In this document: positions 35,892-44,733 of the stretch, piece after piece
Layout: each line of letters opens with the position of its first letter
Numbering within the stretch: the stretch's first letter is position 1
DNA from: Camelimonas abortus
GTDB taxonomy: Bacteria; Pseudomonadota; Alphaproteobacteria; Rhizobiales; Beijerinckiaceae
NCBI RefSeq assembly: GCF_042647165.1
Contig: NZ_JBHRUV010000046.1
Length of the DNA stretch: 64,000 nt
Reading direction: 5' to 3' (one strand)
Notes under the pieces: generated by a model
Database searches by the model: none
The model's input: only the letters and a program-made list of their open reading frames with translations
What the model was told of the DNA's origin: nothing
Position numbers and translations under genes: made by a program

Positions 35892-37004
35892 ATGGATTTC
35901 AGCTTTACCGAAGAACAGGTGATGCTCCGCGACGGCGTGAAGCGTTTCCTTGAGAAGAACTGCGACTTCGAGGCGCGCAAGGCGCTGCTGCGCTCAGGCG
36001 CGCCATGGTCGGCGCAGGCGTGGAAGGCGCTGGGCGAGATGGGGGTGCTGTCGCTGCCGTTTCCGGAGGAGGCCGGCGGCATGGGCGGTTCGGCCGTTGA
36101 CCTCGTGCCGGTGGCGGAGGTCTGCGGCGAACACATCGCCGTGGAGCCGTGGCCGTTCACCCAGGTTCTGGCGGGCGGTCTGCTGGTCCGCGCCGGCGCC
36201 GGCGGGCGCGTGGCGCAGGTCGCCGCCGGCGGGCTGGTCGCCGCCTGCGCCTGGGACGAGGGGCGGGGCCTCGCCGCGCCGGCGCAGGTCGCCATGCCGG
36301 CCACGGCCGACGGCGACGCCCTGGTCCTGAACGGCGGGAAGCGCCTCGTCATCGCCGGCGCCGAGGCCGGGCTGCTGGTGGCGGCGGTCCGCCATGCCGG
36401 CGCGCCGGGCGAGAAGGCCGGCCTCGCCCTGGTCGCGGTTGATCCGGCGGCGCCCGGCGTCAGCATCACGCCGTTCCGCACGCAATGCGGCCGCAGCGCC
36501 GCCCATGTGCGCTTCGACGGCGTGCGCGTGGAGGCGGCCGGCGTGCTGTCGCGCGACGCCCACGACCTGCTCGCCGCGGCGTTCGCCGACACGATCCTGG
36601 TCCTCGCCGCCGAGACCGTGGGGGCCATGGGCGCGCTGCTGCGCGTCACGGCCGCCTACGCCAACACCCGCCGGCAGTTCGGCGCGCCCATCGGCACGTT
36701 CCAGGCGGTGGCGCACCGCCTCGCCGACATGAAGGTGGCGCACGCCAAGGCGTATGCGACGCTGCTGTACGTCACCGCCCTGATGGAGTCCGGTCTGGCC
36801 ACGGCGCGCGACGTCTCGGTGCTGAAGGCCCAGGTCAGCCGCTGGGGCCGCTTCGTCGGCGAGGCGGCGGTCCAGACCCATGGCGGCGTCGGCATGACCG
36901 ACGAGCTGTGCGTCGGCCACTACCTGAAGCGGATTCTCGCCTTCGAGGCGATGTTCGGCGCGCCGGACTACCACTTCCGCGTCATCGGCCAGGCCGCCGC
37001 CTGA
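35892..37004 (+). CDS. Acyl-CoA dehydrogenase, subunit of a likely pair (II)
   Basis: A 370-residue protein with the acyl-CoA dehydrogenase fold but weaker motifs. The N-terminal helical domain begins MDFSFTEEQVMLRDGVKRFL, and the C terminus has YANTRRQFGAPIGTFQAVAHRLADM and QTHGGVGMTDEL. The canonical GT/S-x-x-QxR block is missing after that, as expected for a non-catalytic or partner subunit. The ATG at 35892 has GAGGAG upstream and follows the previous dehydrogenase by 12 bases, so the two are very likely co-translated. Confidence 0.88.
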   Translation: MDFSFTEEQVMLRDGVKRFLEKNCDFEARKALLRSGAPWSAQAWKALGEMGVLSLPFPEEAGGMGGSAVDLVPVAEVCGEHIAVEPWPFTQVLAGGLLVRAGAGGRVAQVAAGGLVAACAWDEGRGLAAPAQVAMPATADGDALVLNGGKRLVIAGAEAGLLVAAVRHAGAPGEKAGLALVAVDPAAPGVSITPFRTQCGRSAAHVRFDGVRVEAAGVLSRDAHDLLAAAFADTILVLAAETVGAMGALLRVTAAYANTRRQFGAPIGTFQAVAHRLADMKVAHAKAYATLLYVTALMESGLATARDVSVLKAQVSRWGRFVGEAAVQTHGGVGMTDELCVGHYLKRILAFEAMFGAPDYHFRVIGQAAA

Positions 37005-37180
37005 GGCGGCCCGGCGATTCTGGCCCGAGGCTCCGGGCGGCGACGCGCCGCCGGTGGATATCGCGCCCGCCGTCATGCTCTGGCCTTGCGGCGGGCGTCG
37101 GTATATCCACGGTAAGCGTGGACACGCGACCGGACCCCGGCCCGCCGACGGGCCGGATCTCCCCACGGAGCCAATCGCCC

Positions 37181-38497
37181 ATGACCAGCCCTGCAAGCGG
37201 ACCGGAACAGGAGAGGCTGGCCCCGCCGCCCGCCAGCGCCGGCACGCGGCCCTTCGCCGCCTTCGAATGGCTGGTGGCCGGCCGCTACCTGCGCGCCCGG
37301 CGGCGGGAAGGGTTCATTTCGGTCATCGCCGGCTTCTCCTTCCTTGGCGTCATGCTGGGCGTCGCCACGCTGATCGTGGTGATGTCGGTGATGAACGGCT
37401 TCCGCCAGGAGCTGCTGGACAAGATTCTCGGCGTCAACGGCCACATTTTCCTGCAGGCCATCGACCGGCCGCTGGACGACTACCGCGACCTCACCCGCAG
37501 GCTCGACGCCATGAAGGGCGTGAAATTCGCCCTGCCGCTGGTGGAGGGCCAGGCGCTGGCTTCCTCCAAGGCCGGCCCCTCCAGCGGCGTGCTGGTGCGC
37601 GGCGCGCGCGGCGAGGACCTGCGCAAGGTGGACTTCATCGCCCGCAACATTCGCGAGGGTTCGCTTGAGGATTTCGACGGCCGCGAGGGCGTGGCCATCG
37701 GCAGCCGCCTCGCCATGAATCTTGGCGTGCACGCCGGCGACTCCATCACCCTGGTGGCGCCGCAGGGGGCTTCGACCCCCTTCGGCACGGCGCCGCGCAT
37801 CAAGACCTATCCGGTGACGGCGGTGTTCGAGATCGGCATGTCCGAGTTCGACACCGGCTTCGTGTTCATGCCGCTGGCCGAGGCCCAGGCCTATTTCAAC
37901 CGCGGCGACGAGGTGAGCGTCATCGAGGTGTTCCTCGCCAACGCCGACGACGTCGACCGGGTGCGCGCCGACATCGAGGACAACATCGGCCGGCCGCTGA
38001 TGATCACCGACTGGCGCGTGCGCAACCAGACCTTCTTCAACGCCCTGCAGGTGGAGCGCAACGTGATGTTCCTCATCCTGCTGCTGATCGTGCTGGTGGC
38101 GGCGCTCAACATCGTCTCCGGCCTGATCATGCTGGTGAAGGACAAGGCCCAGGACATCGCCATCCTGCGCACCATGGGCGTGACGCGCGGGGCGGTGATG
38201 CGCATCTTCCTCATCACCGGCGCCGCCATCGGCGTGGTGGGCACCACGCTGGGGGCGATCCTCGGCGTCGTGCTGGCGGCCAACGTCGAGGCCATCCGCA
38301 CCTTCCTCAACCGGCTGCTCAACGCCAACCTGTTCCCGGCGGAGCTGTACTTCCTCAGCCGGCTGCCGTCGGTGATCGATCCGGTGGAGGTGGCGGTCAT
38401 CGTCATCACCGCCTTCGCGCTGTCGCTGCTGGCGACGCTGTATCCGAGCTGGCGCGCCGCCCGGCTCGATCCTGTCGAAACCCTGCGTTACGGCTGA
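37181..38497 (+). CDS. lolC: Lipoprotein-releasing ABC transporter permease
   Basis: A 438-residue inner-membrane permease of the LolC/LolE family, which extracts lipoproteins for transfer to the outer membrane. One transmembrane helix lies near residues 47-70 (ISVIAGFSFLGVMLGVATL), a large periplasmic domain follows, then three C-terminal helices. The loop KDKAQDIAILRTMGVTRGAVMRIF, which couples to the ATPase, is intact. Alphaproteobacteria use one permease as a homodimer. The ATG at 37181 was chosen by homology; lolD follows after 16 bases. Confidence 0.95.
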   Translation: MTSPASGPEQERLAPPPASAGTRPFAAFEWLVAGRYLRARRREGFISVIAGFSFLGVMLGVATLIVVMSVMNGFRQELLDKILGVNGHIFLQAIDRPLDDYRDLTRRLDAMKGVKFALPLVEGQALASSKAGPSSGVLVRGARGEDLRKVDFIARNIREGSLEDFDGREGVAIGSRLAMNLGVHAGDSITLVAPQGASTPFGTAPRIKTYPVTAVFEIGMSEFDTGFVFMPLAEAQAYFNRGDEVSVIEVFLANADDVDRVRADIEDNIGRPLMITDWRVRNQTFFNALQVERNVMFLILLLIVLVAALNIVSGLIMLVKDKAQDIAILRTMGVTRGAVMRIFLITGAAIGVVGTTLGAILGVVLAANVEAIRTFLNRLLNANLFPAELYFLSRLPSVIDPVEVAVIVITAFALSLLATLYPSWRAARLDPVETLRYG

Positions 38498-38513
38498 CCG
38501 GGAGCCGCCCCAC

Positions 38514-39245
38514 ATGAGCGAACCGCCTGCGCTTTACCTCACGGGCATCCGCCGCAGCTACCGCCAGGGCGAGCGATCGCTGCACATCCTGCGCGACGCC
38601 GGGCTGGCCATCTGGCCCGGAGAGATCGTCGCGCTGGTGGCGCCTTCCGGCACCGGCAAGTCGACGCTGCTGCACGTGGCCGGCCTGCTGGAGAAGCCGG
38701 ACGCCGGCGAGATCTATGTGGGCGGCGCGCCCACCTCGCGCCTTGACGACGCCGGCCGCACGGCGCTGCGCCGCACCAGCATCGGCTTCGTCTACCAGTC
38801 GCATCACCTGCTGCCCGAATTTTCGGCGCTGGAGAACGTGACGCTGCCGCAGCTGGTCTGCGGCCTCGGCAGGAAGGAGGCGGAGCGCCGGGCCAGGGAA
38901 CTGCTCGGCTTCCTCGGCCTTGGCCACCGGCTGGACCACCGCCCGGCGGAAATGTCCGGCGGCGAGCAGCAGCGCGTCGCCATCGCCCGCGCCGTGGCCA
39001 ACGCGCCCCATGTGCTGCTGGCCGACGAGCCAACCGGCAACCTCGATCCGGAGACCGCCGAACATGTCTTCGGAACGCTGGTGACGCTGGTGCGCGCCAC
39101 GGGGCTTGCGGCGCTGGTCGCCACGCATAACCTTTCGCTGGCGGCGCGCATGGACAGGCGTCTGACCCTGCTTGACGGCAGGGTCGTGGACGTGGATGAA
39201 GCTGCGGCGCATCAGGCGATTCCCGGCGGAGCGCCCGCGGGCTGA
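38514..39245 (+). CDS. lolD: Lipoprotein-releasing ABC transporter ATPase
   Basis: A 243-residue MacB/LolD-type ATPase. Walker A is APSGTGKST, the signature is MSGGEQQRVAIARA, and Walker B is VLLADEPTGNLD. FVYQSHHLLPEFSALENV is the Q-loop typical for LolD. It is encoded directly after lolC and should energise it at the inner membrane. Confidence 0.95.
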   Translation: MSEPPALYLTGIRRSYRQGERSLHILRDAGLAIWPGEIVALVAPSGTGKSTLLHVAGLLEKPDAGEIYVGGAPTSRLDDAGRTALRRTSIGFVYQSHHLLPEFSALENVTLPQLVCGLGRKEAERRARELLGFLGLGHRLDHRPAEMSGGEQQRVAIARAVANAPHVLLADEPTGNLDPETAEHVFGTLVTLVRATGLAALVATHNLSLAARMDRRLTLLDGRVVDVDEAAAHQAIPGGAPAG

Positions 39246-39348
39246 CGGCTCCAGCGGCGGCCGTTCCGCGACGGGCCTGGGCGACGCGCGCCGCGCGCCC
39301 GGGCAGGGCGCATCAGCGCGGGAAACGCATGGAGCGGGGGCGCGCAGC

Positions 39349-40566
39349 ATGACGCGGGCGCAGGGTTCACAGGCAGCAGCGGCGCCGGCGCCGCGACCGG
39401 CGCGGCGGCCGGCCGGCAAGCCGGGCAGGGCCGGACTCGGCGCCGTGCGGCGCGACTTCGCTCCCTGGGCCGATCCGGCGGCGCGGCCGCTGATCCGCTT
39501 CGAGGGCGTGCGCAAGAGTTTCGGCGCCAGCGTCGCCATTCACCGCCTCGACCTGTCCGTCTACCGCGGCGAGTTCTTCTGCCTGCTCGGCCCCTCCGGC
39601 TGCGGCAAGAGCACGCTGATGCGCATGCTGGCCGGCTTCGAGCAGCCGGACGCGGGGCGCATTCTCATCGACGGCGTCGACCAGGCGGACATCCCGCCGC
39701 ACCGCCGGCCGGTGAACATGATGTTCCAGAGCTACGCCCTGTTCCCGCACATGACGGTGGAGCAGAACATCGCCTTCGGCCTGCGCCAGCAGGGCCTGCC
39801 GAAGGCGCAGATCCGGGCGCGGGTGGAGGAGATGCTGGCCATGACGCAGCTGGAGCCGCTGGCGCGGCGCCGGCCGCACCAGCTCTCCGGCGGCCAGCGC
39901 CAGCGCGTCGCCCTGGCGCGGGCGCTGGCCCGCCGGCCCGAGGTGCTGCTGCTGGACGAGCCGCTCGGCGCCCTCGACAGGAAGCTGCGCGAGGAGACCC
40001 AGTTCGAGCTGATGGACATACAGGAGCGGCTGGGCGCCACCTTCCTGGTCGTCACCCACGACCAGGAGGAGGCCATGACCATGGCCGACCGCATCGCGGT
40101 GATGGACCACGGCCGCATCGTGCAGCTGGACACGCCGGCGCGCATCTATGAAGAGCCGGCCAGCCGGCATGTCGCCGGCTTCATCGGCGACGTCAACCTG
40201 CTGGAGGGCGTGGTCCGCGGCCGCGACGGCGGCCTGTGGCGCATTGACTGCGGCGCCGCCGGCCCTGTCAGCGTCGCCTCGGAGCTGGAGCTGTCGCCGG
40301 GGCAGGAGGTGGCGGTGGCGGTGCGCCCCGAGAAGATCCGCCTCGACCGCGTCGCCCCGCCGGACGCGGTGAACGTCATGGCCGGCGTGGTGTGGGACAT
40401 TGGCTATCTCGGCGACTGGACCACCTATGTGCTGCGCCTGCCGGGCGGCGACACGCTGAAGGCCTCGCGCGCCAACGTCTCGCGCCATGTGGCCGATCCG
40501 CTCACCTGGGAGGAGACCGTCTGCGCCAGCTTCGCGCCGGACGCCGCGGTCATCCTCACCAGCTGA
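39349..40566 (+). CDS. potA: Spermidine/putrescine-type ABC transporter ATPase
   Basis: A 405-residue ATPase of the PotA/PotG group. A roughly 40-residue basic, Ala/Pro-rich extension precedes the domain (LIRFEGVRKSFGA). Walker A is GPSGCGKST, the signature LSGGQRQRVALARAL, Walker B VLLLDEPLGALD, and the H-loop VTHDQEEAMT. The C-terminal TOBE domain has AVRPEKIRL. Two permease genes follow with the expected order. No periplasmic binding protein of the PotD/PotF type is adjacent, so the substrate (polyamine or another small cation) is inferred from family only. Confidence 0.9.
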   Translation: MTRAQGSQAAAAPAPRPARRPAGKPGRAGLGAVRRDFAPWADPAARPLIRFEGVRKSFGASVAIHRLDLSVYRGEFFCLLGPSGCGKSTLMRMLAGFEQPDAGRILIDGVDQADIPPHRRPVNMMFQSYALFPHMTVEQNIAFGLRQQGLPKAQIRARVEEMLAMTQLEPLARRRPHQLSGGQRQRVALARALARRPEVLLLDEPLGALDRKLREETQFELMDIQERLGATFLVVTHDQEEAMTMADRIAVMDHGRIVQLDTPARIYEEPASRHVAGFIGDVNLLEGVVRGRDGGLWRIDCGAAGPVSVASELELSPGQEVAVAVRPEKIRLDRVAPPDAVNVMAGVVWDIGYLGDWTTYVLRLPGGDTLKASRANVSRHVADPLTWEETVCASFAPDAAVILTS

Positions 40567-40667
40567 TCCACCGCCGAGGGGAGGCGTCCGCCCATGCCGG
40601 TCCTGCTCCGCCACGCTCCGTCGCGCCGCCCGGCCGCCGCCGCGCGCCGCGGCCGCCAGGGAGGCGC

Positions 40668-41585
40668 ATGATGCGCCGGCGCGGGTGGCGCGCGCCCGGA
40701 AGCGGCCGTCTGGTCCAGCTGGCGCCGGCGGCGTGGCTGGCGCTGTTCTTTCTCGTTCCCTTCGTCCTGACGCTGCGCATCAGCCTGTCCGCGCCGGCCA
40801 CGGCGCAGCCGCCCTACCGGCCGGTGATCGACTGGAGCGAAGGCCTCTCCGGCGTGCTGGCCGCCGTGCGGGAGCTGGAAGCCGGGAATTACCTGACGCT
40901 GCTTGAGGACCCGCTTTACGCCAGCGCGCTGTTCACCTCGCTGGGTTACGCCGCGGCGGCCACGGCGCTGCTTCTTCTGGCCGGCTATCCCGTCGCCCTT
41001 GCCCTGGCGCGCCAGCCGGCCGGCCGGCGCGAGGCGCTGCTCCTGCTGGTGATGCTGCCGTTCTGGACCAGCTTCCTGATCCGCGTCTACGCCTGGATCG
41101 GCATTCTCAAGCCGGAGGGGCTGCTCAACGCCGCCCTGCAGGGCCTCGGGCTGGCCGACGCGCCGCTGCAGATCATGAACACCGGCTGGGCGGTGATGAT
41201 CGGCCTCGTCTATTCCTACCTGCCGTTCATGGTGCTGCCGCTTTACGCCACGCTCTCGAAGCTGGACGCAAGCCTGCTGGAGGCGGCCCAGGATCTCGGC
41301 GCCACGCCGCTGCGCGCGTTCTGGAGCGTCACCCTGCCGCTGTCTGCCCCCGGCGTGGCGGCGGGGGCGCTGCTGTGCTTCATCCCGATGATGGGCGAGT
41401 TCGTCATTCCCGACCTGCTCGGCGGCTCGGACACGCTGATGATCGGCCGCACGCTGTGGAGCGAGTTCTTCAGCAACCGCGACTGGCCGCTGGCTTCGGC
41501 CATCGCCGTGGCGCTGCTGGTCATCCTGCTGGCGCCGATCATCGTCTGGCGGCGGCTGGAGGAGCGGGTGGAGGGCAGGTCATGA
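40668..41585 (+). CDS. potH: Spermidine/putrescine-type ABC permease (PotB/PotH)
   Basis: A 305-residue permease with six transmembrane segments. The EAA-type loop that contacts the ATPase reads LLEAAQDLGATPLRAFWSVTLPLSAPGV. Other family features are FWTSFLIRVYAWIGIL and GEFVIPDLLGG. Adjacent ATGs at 40668 and 40671 both follow GGGAGGCGC. The stop overlaps the next gene by four bases. Confidence 0.9.
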   Translation: MMRRRGWRAPGSGRLVQLAPAAWLALFFLVPFVLTLRISLSAPATAQPPYRPVIDWSEGLSGVLAAVRELEAGNYLTLLEDPLYASALFTSLGYAAAATALLLLAGYPVALALARQPAGRREALLLLVMLPFWTSFLIRVYAWIGILKPEGLLNAALQGLGLADAPLQIMNTGWAVMIGLVYSYLPFMVLPLYATLSKLDASLLEAAQDLGATPLRAFWSVTLPLSAPGVAAGALLCFIPMMGEFVIPDLLGGSDTLMIGRTLWSEFFSNRDWPLASAIAVALLVILLAPIIVWRRLEERVEGRS

Positions 41586-42373
41586 GCCGCTCCCGCCGCC
41601 TGTCCGACATGCTGGCGCTTGGCGCGGGCCTGGCGTTTCTCTACGCCCCCATCGTCATCCTGGTGCTGTGGTCGTTCAACAGCTCGCGGCTGGTGACGGT
41701 GTGGGGCGGCTTCTCGCTGCGCTGGTACGCGGCGCTGTTCCGCAACGGGCCGCTGATGGAGGCGGCGTGGACCAGCATCCGCATCGCCTTCGTTTCCGCC
41801 ACCCTGGCCACCATTCTCGGGGCCATGGCGGCGCTGACGCTGGTCCGCCGCGGTCCGTTTCTCGGCCGCACGCTGTTCACCGGCATGGCCTACGCCCCGA
41901 TGGTCATGCCGGAGGTGATGACGGGCCTGGCGCTGCTGCTGCTGTTCGTGGGGCTGGGCGTGGACCGCGGCTTCTGGACGGTGGTGATCGCCCACACCAC
42001 CGTGGCCATGTGCTTCGCCACGGTGGTGATCCGGGCGCGGCTGGCGGACTTCGACCAGTCGCTGGAGGAGGCGGCCATGGACCTTGGCTGTCCGCCGTGG
42101 CGCACGTTTTTCGTCATCACCCTGCCGCTGGTCGCCCCGTCGCTGGCGGCGGCGTTCCTGCTGGCCTTCACCATCTCCATGGACGACCTGGTGATCGCCA
42201 GCTTCGTCTCCGGCCCCGGCTCCACCACGTTGCCCATGCGCATTTACAGCCAGGTGCGACTGGGCGTGACGCCGGAGATCAACGCCGCCTGCACGGTGCT
42301 GATCGCGCTGGTGGCGGCGGGCCTGGGCGGCGCCTTCCTGCTGGGGCGCCGCGGCCGGACGCGTGACGCCTGA
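41582..42373 (+). CDS. potI: Spermidine/putrescine-type ABC permease (PotC/PotI)
   Basis: A 263-residue permease, the second of the pair. It has six hydrophobic segments, FNSSRLVTVWGGFSLRWYAAL near the start, and the EAA loop LEEAAMDLGCPPWRTFFVITLPLVAPS. The SMDDLVIASFVSGPGSTTLP segment is typical of PotC. The ATG is coupled to the upstream permease (ATGA). It is followed by an AT-rich region and no obvious terminator. Confidence 0.9.
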   Translation: MSRSRRLSDMLALGAGLAFLYAPIVILVLWSFNSSRLVTVWGGFSLRWYAALFRNGPLMEAAWTSIRIAFVSATLATILGAMAALTLVRRGPFLGRTLFTGMAYAPMVMPEVMTGLALLLLFVGLGVDRGFWTVVIAHTTVAMCFATVVIRARLADFDQSLEEAAMDLGCPPWRTFFVITLPLVAPSLAAAFLLAFTISMDDLVIASFVSGPGSTTLPMRIYSQVRLGVTPEINAACTVLIALVAAGLGGAFLLGRRGRTRDA

Positions 42374-42668
42374 GCCGTCTCCCCCTTCCTTGCGTCCATC
42401 AGCGCCGGACCTGTGAATCGCCCGCCGCGCGCGGGCGCTGTTGCATGCGGCCGGGCCTGTCGCGGCGGGCGTCGGTCATGTTGCGTATTTTCCGGATGTT
42501 CCCGGAGTGGCGCGAGTCGGTGCTTCCGTTGTCTTCCAGTTGACTGCGGCGACTGCATAATTGTCAGGTCCTGGTACGAAGAATAGTTTATGAGAGATAT
42601 TGATGAATACATAATATATGACAATATTGGTCATGGCAGAATCGGTTGATTCAGCGTGAGGTGTCGGC

Positions 42669-44357
42669 ATGTTTGGTTTCCGGTCTGGCGGACGACGACG
42701 GCCTGACGATCAGCGACATGCTCCGGCGGCGCGCGCGGACGCGGCGACAGGCGCGGGCGGGCGGCGGGCGGCGGCCGGGGAAAAAACTGGCGAACCGGAG
42801 GGGCCGGCCGCCCATGAGGCCGCGGGGCGCGCGCAGGAAGTCATCCGCGCCCAGCTGGCTGATCTCTCCCAGCGGCATCTGGTGATCCGCCAGGCGGGCG
42901 AGACGCTGGAGGCGCTGGAGCGCTCGGTGATGCAGCTGCTTACGGATCACCAGCGCGTGCGGCTCGCCGCCGACGGCGCGCGCAGCGAGCTGGCGTCCGA
43001 GCGTGAGCAGCTGACGCGCCTGCGGCAGGAGTTCGCCCGGCTGCAGGAGGAGGCCCATGGCCACAAGCAGGCGCGGCTACAGCAGGAGACGGCGCTGGAG
43101 GCGCTGCAGGACCGGCTGAACGACCTGGGCGCCGAGCTGGCCGCCGCACGCCATGACCTGGCGGCTGCCCAGGCAGACGCCATGCAGCTGCGCGGCGAGC
43201 TGGCCGACGCGCAGGGCCGCGCCGCCGAGGCCGAGGAGCGGGCCGCCTTCTTCCGCACCAAATATGACGAACGCCAGACGGAGATCGCCGCCCTCGAGGC
43301 CGCCGCCAAGAAGGAGGAGCAGCAGGTCGCCATGCTCGCCGAGGAGGTGCGCGCCCTGCAGCAGCGGCTGGAGGAGCAGAACCGCGATCTGGCGAAGCGC
43401 GACCGCGAGCACGCCGAAACCCGCCAGAAGCACGCCGAGGTGGAGGCCGACCGCAAGCGGCTGGTGGAGAACCTCGCCGAAATGGCGAAGCGTCACAAGG
43501 CGGCGGAGGAGGCTCACGCGGAGGAGGTGGAAGGGCTGCGCGCCGCCATCGGCTCGCTGAAAAACCGCGCCGACGCCCTGGCCTCGCGCCTGCAGGTCAC
43601 CGAGCAGCTGCTCGCCCTGGCGCGGGACGAAATCGCCCTGCGCACCGAGGAACATTCGGCGATCCAGCGCCATGCGCTGCAGCTCACCCTTGAGAAGAAC
43701 GCCCTCGAGAAGCGCGTCGAGGAGACGCGCAAGGAGCGCGACCGCGCCGACCGGCTGGCGCGTGAAACCAGCGAGATCAACGCCCGTCTCGCCGAGCGCA
43801 GCCATGCGCTGGTGGCCAGCATGAAGGCGCGCGACCGCGAGCATGAGGCCGCGCGGCAGAAGCTGGCCGCCCTGGCCGGCGAGCTGGAGCACGCCCGCAA
43901 GCAGATGGCCGCCTCCGAGCAGCAGTTCCAGAGCCATGTGGCCGAGCTGAACGCCCAGCTGGCGCACGAGCGCAGCAGCCGGCAGATGTCTGACGGTTCG
44001 CTGGAGGCGGCGCGCGCCACCATCGACGGGCTGCGCCAGGAGCTGGCCCGCCTGCGTCAGGAGGTGGCCCAGCAGGGACAGGTGGCGGCGGGCGCCTCCC
44101 GCCTGCCGGCGGCGGCGCAGCTGGTGGTGGACGACCGGGAGGCGGCCGCGCCCGCGCCCGCCGGGGCCGAGGCCGCCGTCGCTCCGGCGCCGGCGGACGA
44201 CGGCGCCGGGGAGCTGCAGCCGCCGTCGGAGGAGCCGGTCCAGCCCGACGGCGCGCCGAAGCCGGCGCAGGTTGCGGTGAAAGGGCGGCGCAACGGGGCG
44301 CGCATTCCCGCCGTGGTCATCGTCAGCACGGCTGGCGAGAGCGACAAGCCGCAGTAA
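42669..44357 (+). CDS. Large coiled-coil protein, possibly cytoskeletal
   Basis: A 562-residue protein. The first 50 residues are basic and low in hydrophobics (RSGGRRRPDDQR). From about 55 to 470 the sequence is almost pure coiled coil: heptads with Leu/Ala at core positions and Glu, Arg, Gln, Lys elsewhere (LQEEAHGHKQARLQQE, LTLEKNALEKRVEETRKERD). The tail is Ala/Pro-rich and ends with a short basic, hydrophobic segment (KGRRNGARIPAVVIVS). There is no signal peptide, membrane span or ATPase motif, so it is not an SMC. A crescentin-like filament protein is an attractive but unproved reading. The preceding 130 bases are unusually AT-rich. Confidence 0.75.
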   Translation: MFGFRSGGRRRPDDQRHAPAARADAATGAGGRRAAAGEKTGEPEGPAAHEAAGRAQEVIRAQLADLSQRHLVIRQAGETLEALERSVMQLLTDHQRVRLAADGARSELASEREQLTRLRQEFARLQEEAHGHKQARLQQETALEALQDRLNDLGAELAAARHDLAAAQADAMQLRGELADAQGRAAEAEERAAFFRTKYDERQTEIAALEAAAKKEEQQVAMLAEEVRALQQRLEEQNRDLAKRDREHAETRQKHAEVEADRKRLVENLAEMAKRHKAAEEAHAEEVEGLRAAIGSLKNRADALASRLQVTEQLLALARDEIALRTEEHSAIQRHALQLTLEKNALEKRVEETRKERDRADRLARETSEINARLAERSHALVASMKARDREHEAARQKLAALAGELEHARKQMAASEQQFQSHVAELNAQLAHERSSRQMSDGSLEAARATIDGLRQELARLRQEVAQQGQVAAGASRLPAAAQLVVDDREAAAPAPAGAEAAVAPAPADDGAGELQPPSEEPVQPDGAPKPAQVAVKGRRNGARIPAVVIVSTAGESDKPQ

Positions 44358-44733
44358 CGCCGGCGCGCCGGGCGGGGGAGCGTCTGCTCCCGGCTGGCGC
44401 GGGCGGCCGGCGGGCGTCTGGCCGGGGCAGGGCCAGGAGCAGGTCTGGCGTTCCCGGTCAGGGCCGCCGGGAACGCCGGCAAGGGGGAGGAAACGCAACG
44501 CGGAGGGGCAGCGGGCGCGGCGCGCCCGCTGCCTTTGTGAAGAGGCGTTGCGGGCGGGGGCGGCGGCTGGAGCTGGCCCTGCAGGTCCGCTGTTCGCGCC
44601 AGCGCGCCGGCCGGCGCATTTTCCCGTCGGTCCGGTCCGGCCGCGGGTCAGGGCGTTGTGCCCGCGCGGCGCAGCCTCCGCCGGGCGCGGCGTGGCTGGC
44701 GACCGTGTTTCCTGGCGATATCTGGGGGCGACG
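44358..44733. other. Gap after the coiled-coil gene
   Basis: 376 bases. It contains a hairpin GTTCCCGG/CCGGGAAC (about 44450-44474) and a strong terminator-like hairpin (44507-44536). No gene is supported on either strand. Confidence 0.5.
44507..44536 (+). terminator. Probable terminator of the coiled-coil gene
   Basis: GGCAGCGGGCGC pairs perfectly over 12 bases with GCGCCCGCTGCC around a GGC loop, followed by only TTT. Confidence 0.55.

Noticed and set aside
37106..37122. TCCACG-GTAAG-CGTGGA inverted repeat before lolC
   Set aside because: A six-base stem in GC-rich DNA is common by chance, and no promoter elements frame it.
42540..42561. TTGACT ... CATAAT as a promoter for the coiled-coil gene
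   Set aside because: Both elements look good alone but are only ten bases apart, far too close for a sigma-70 promoter.
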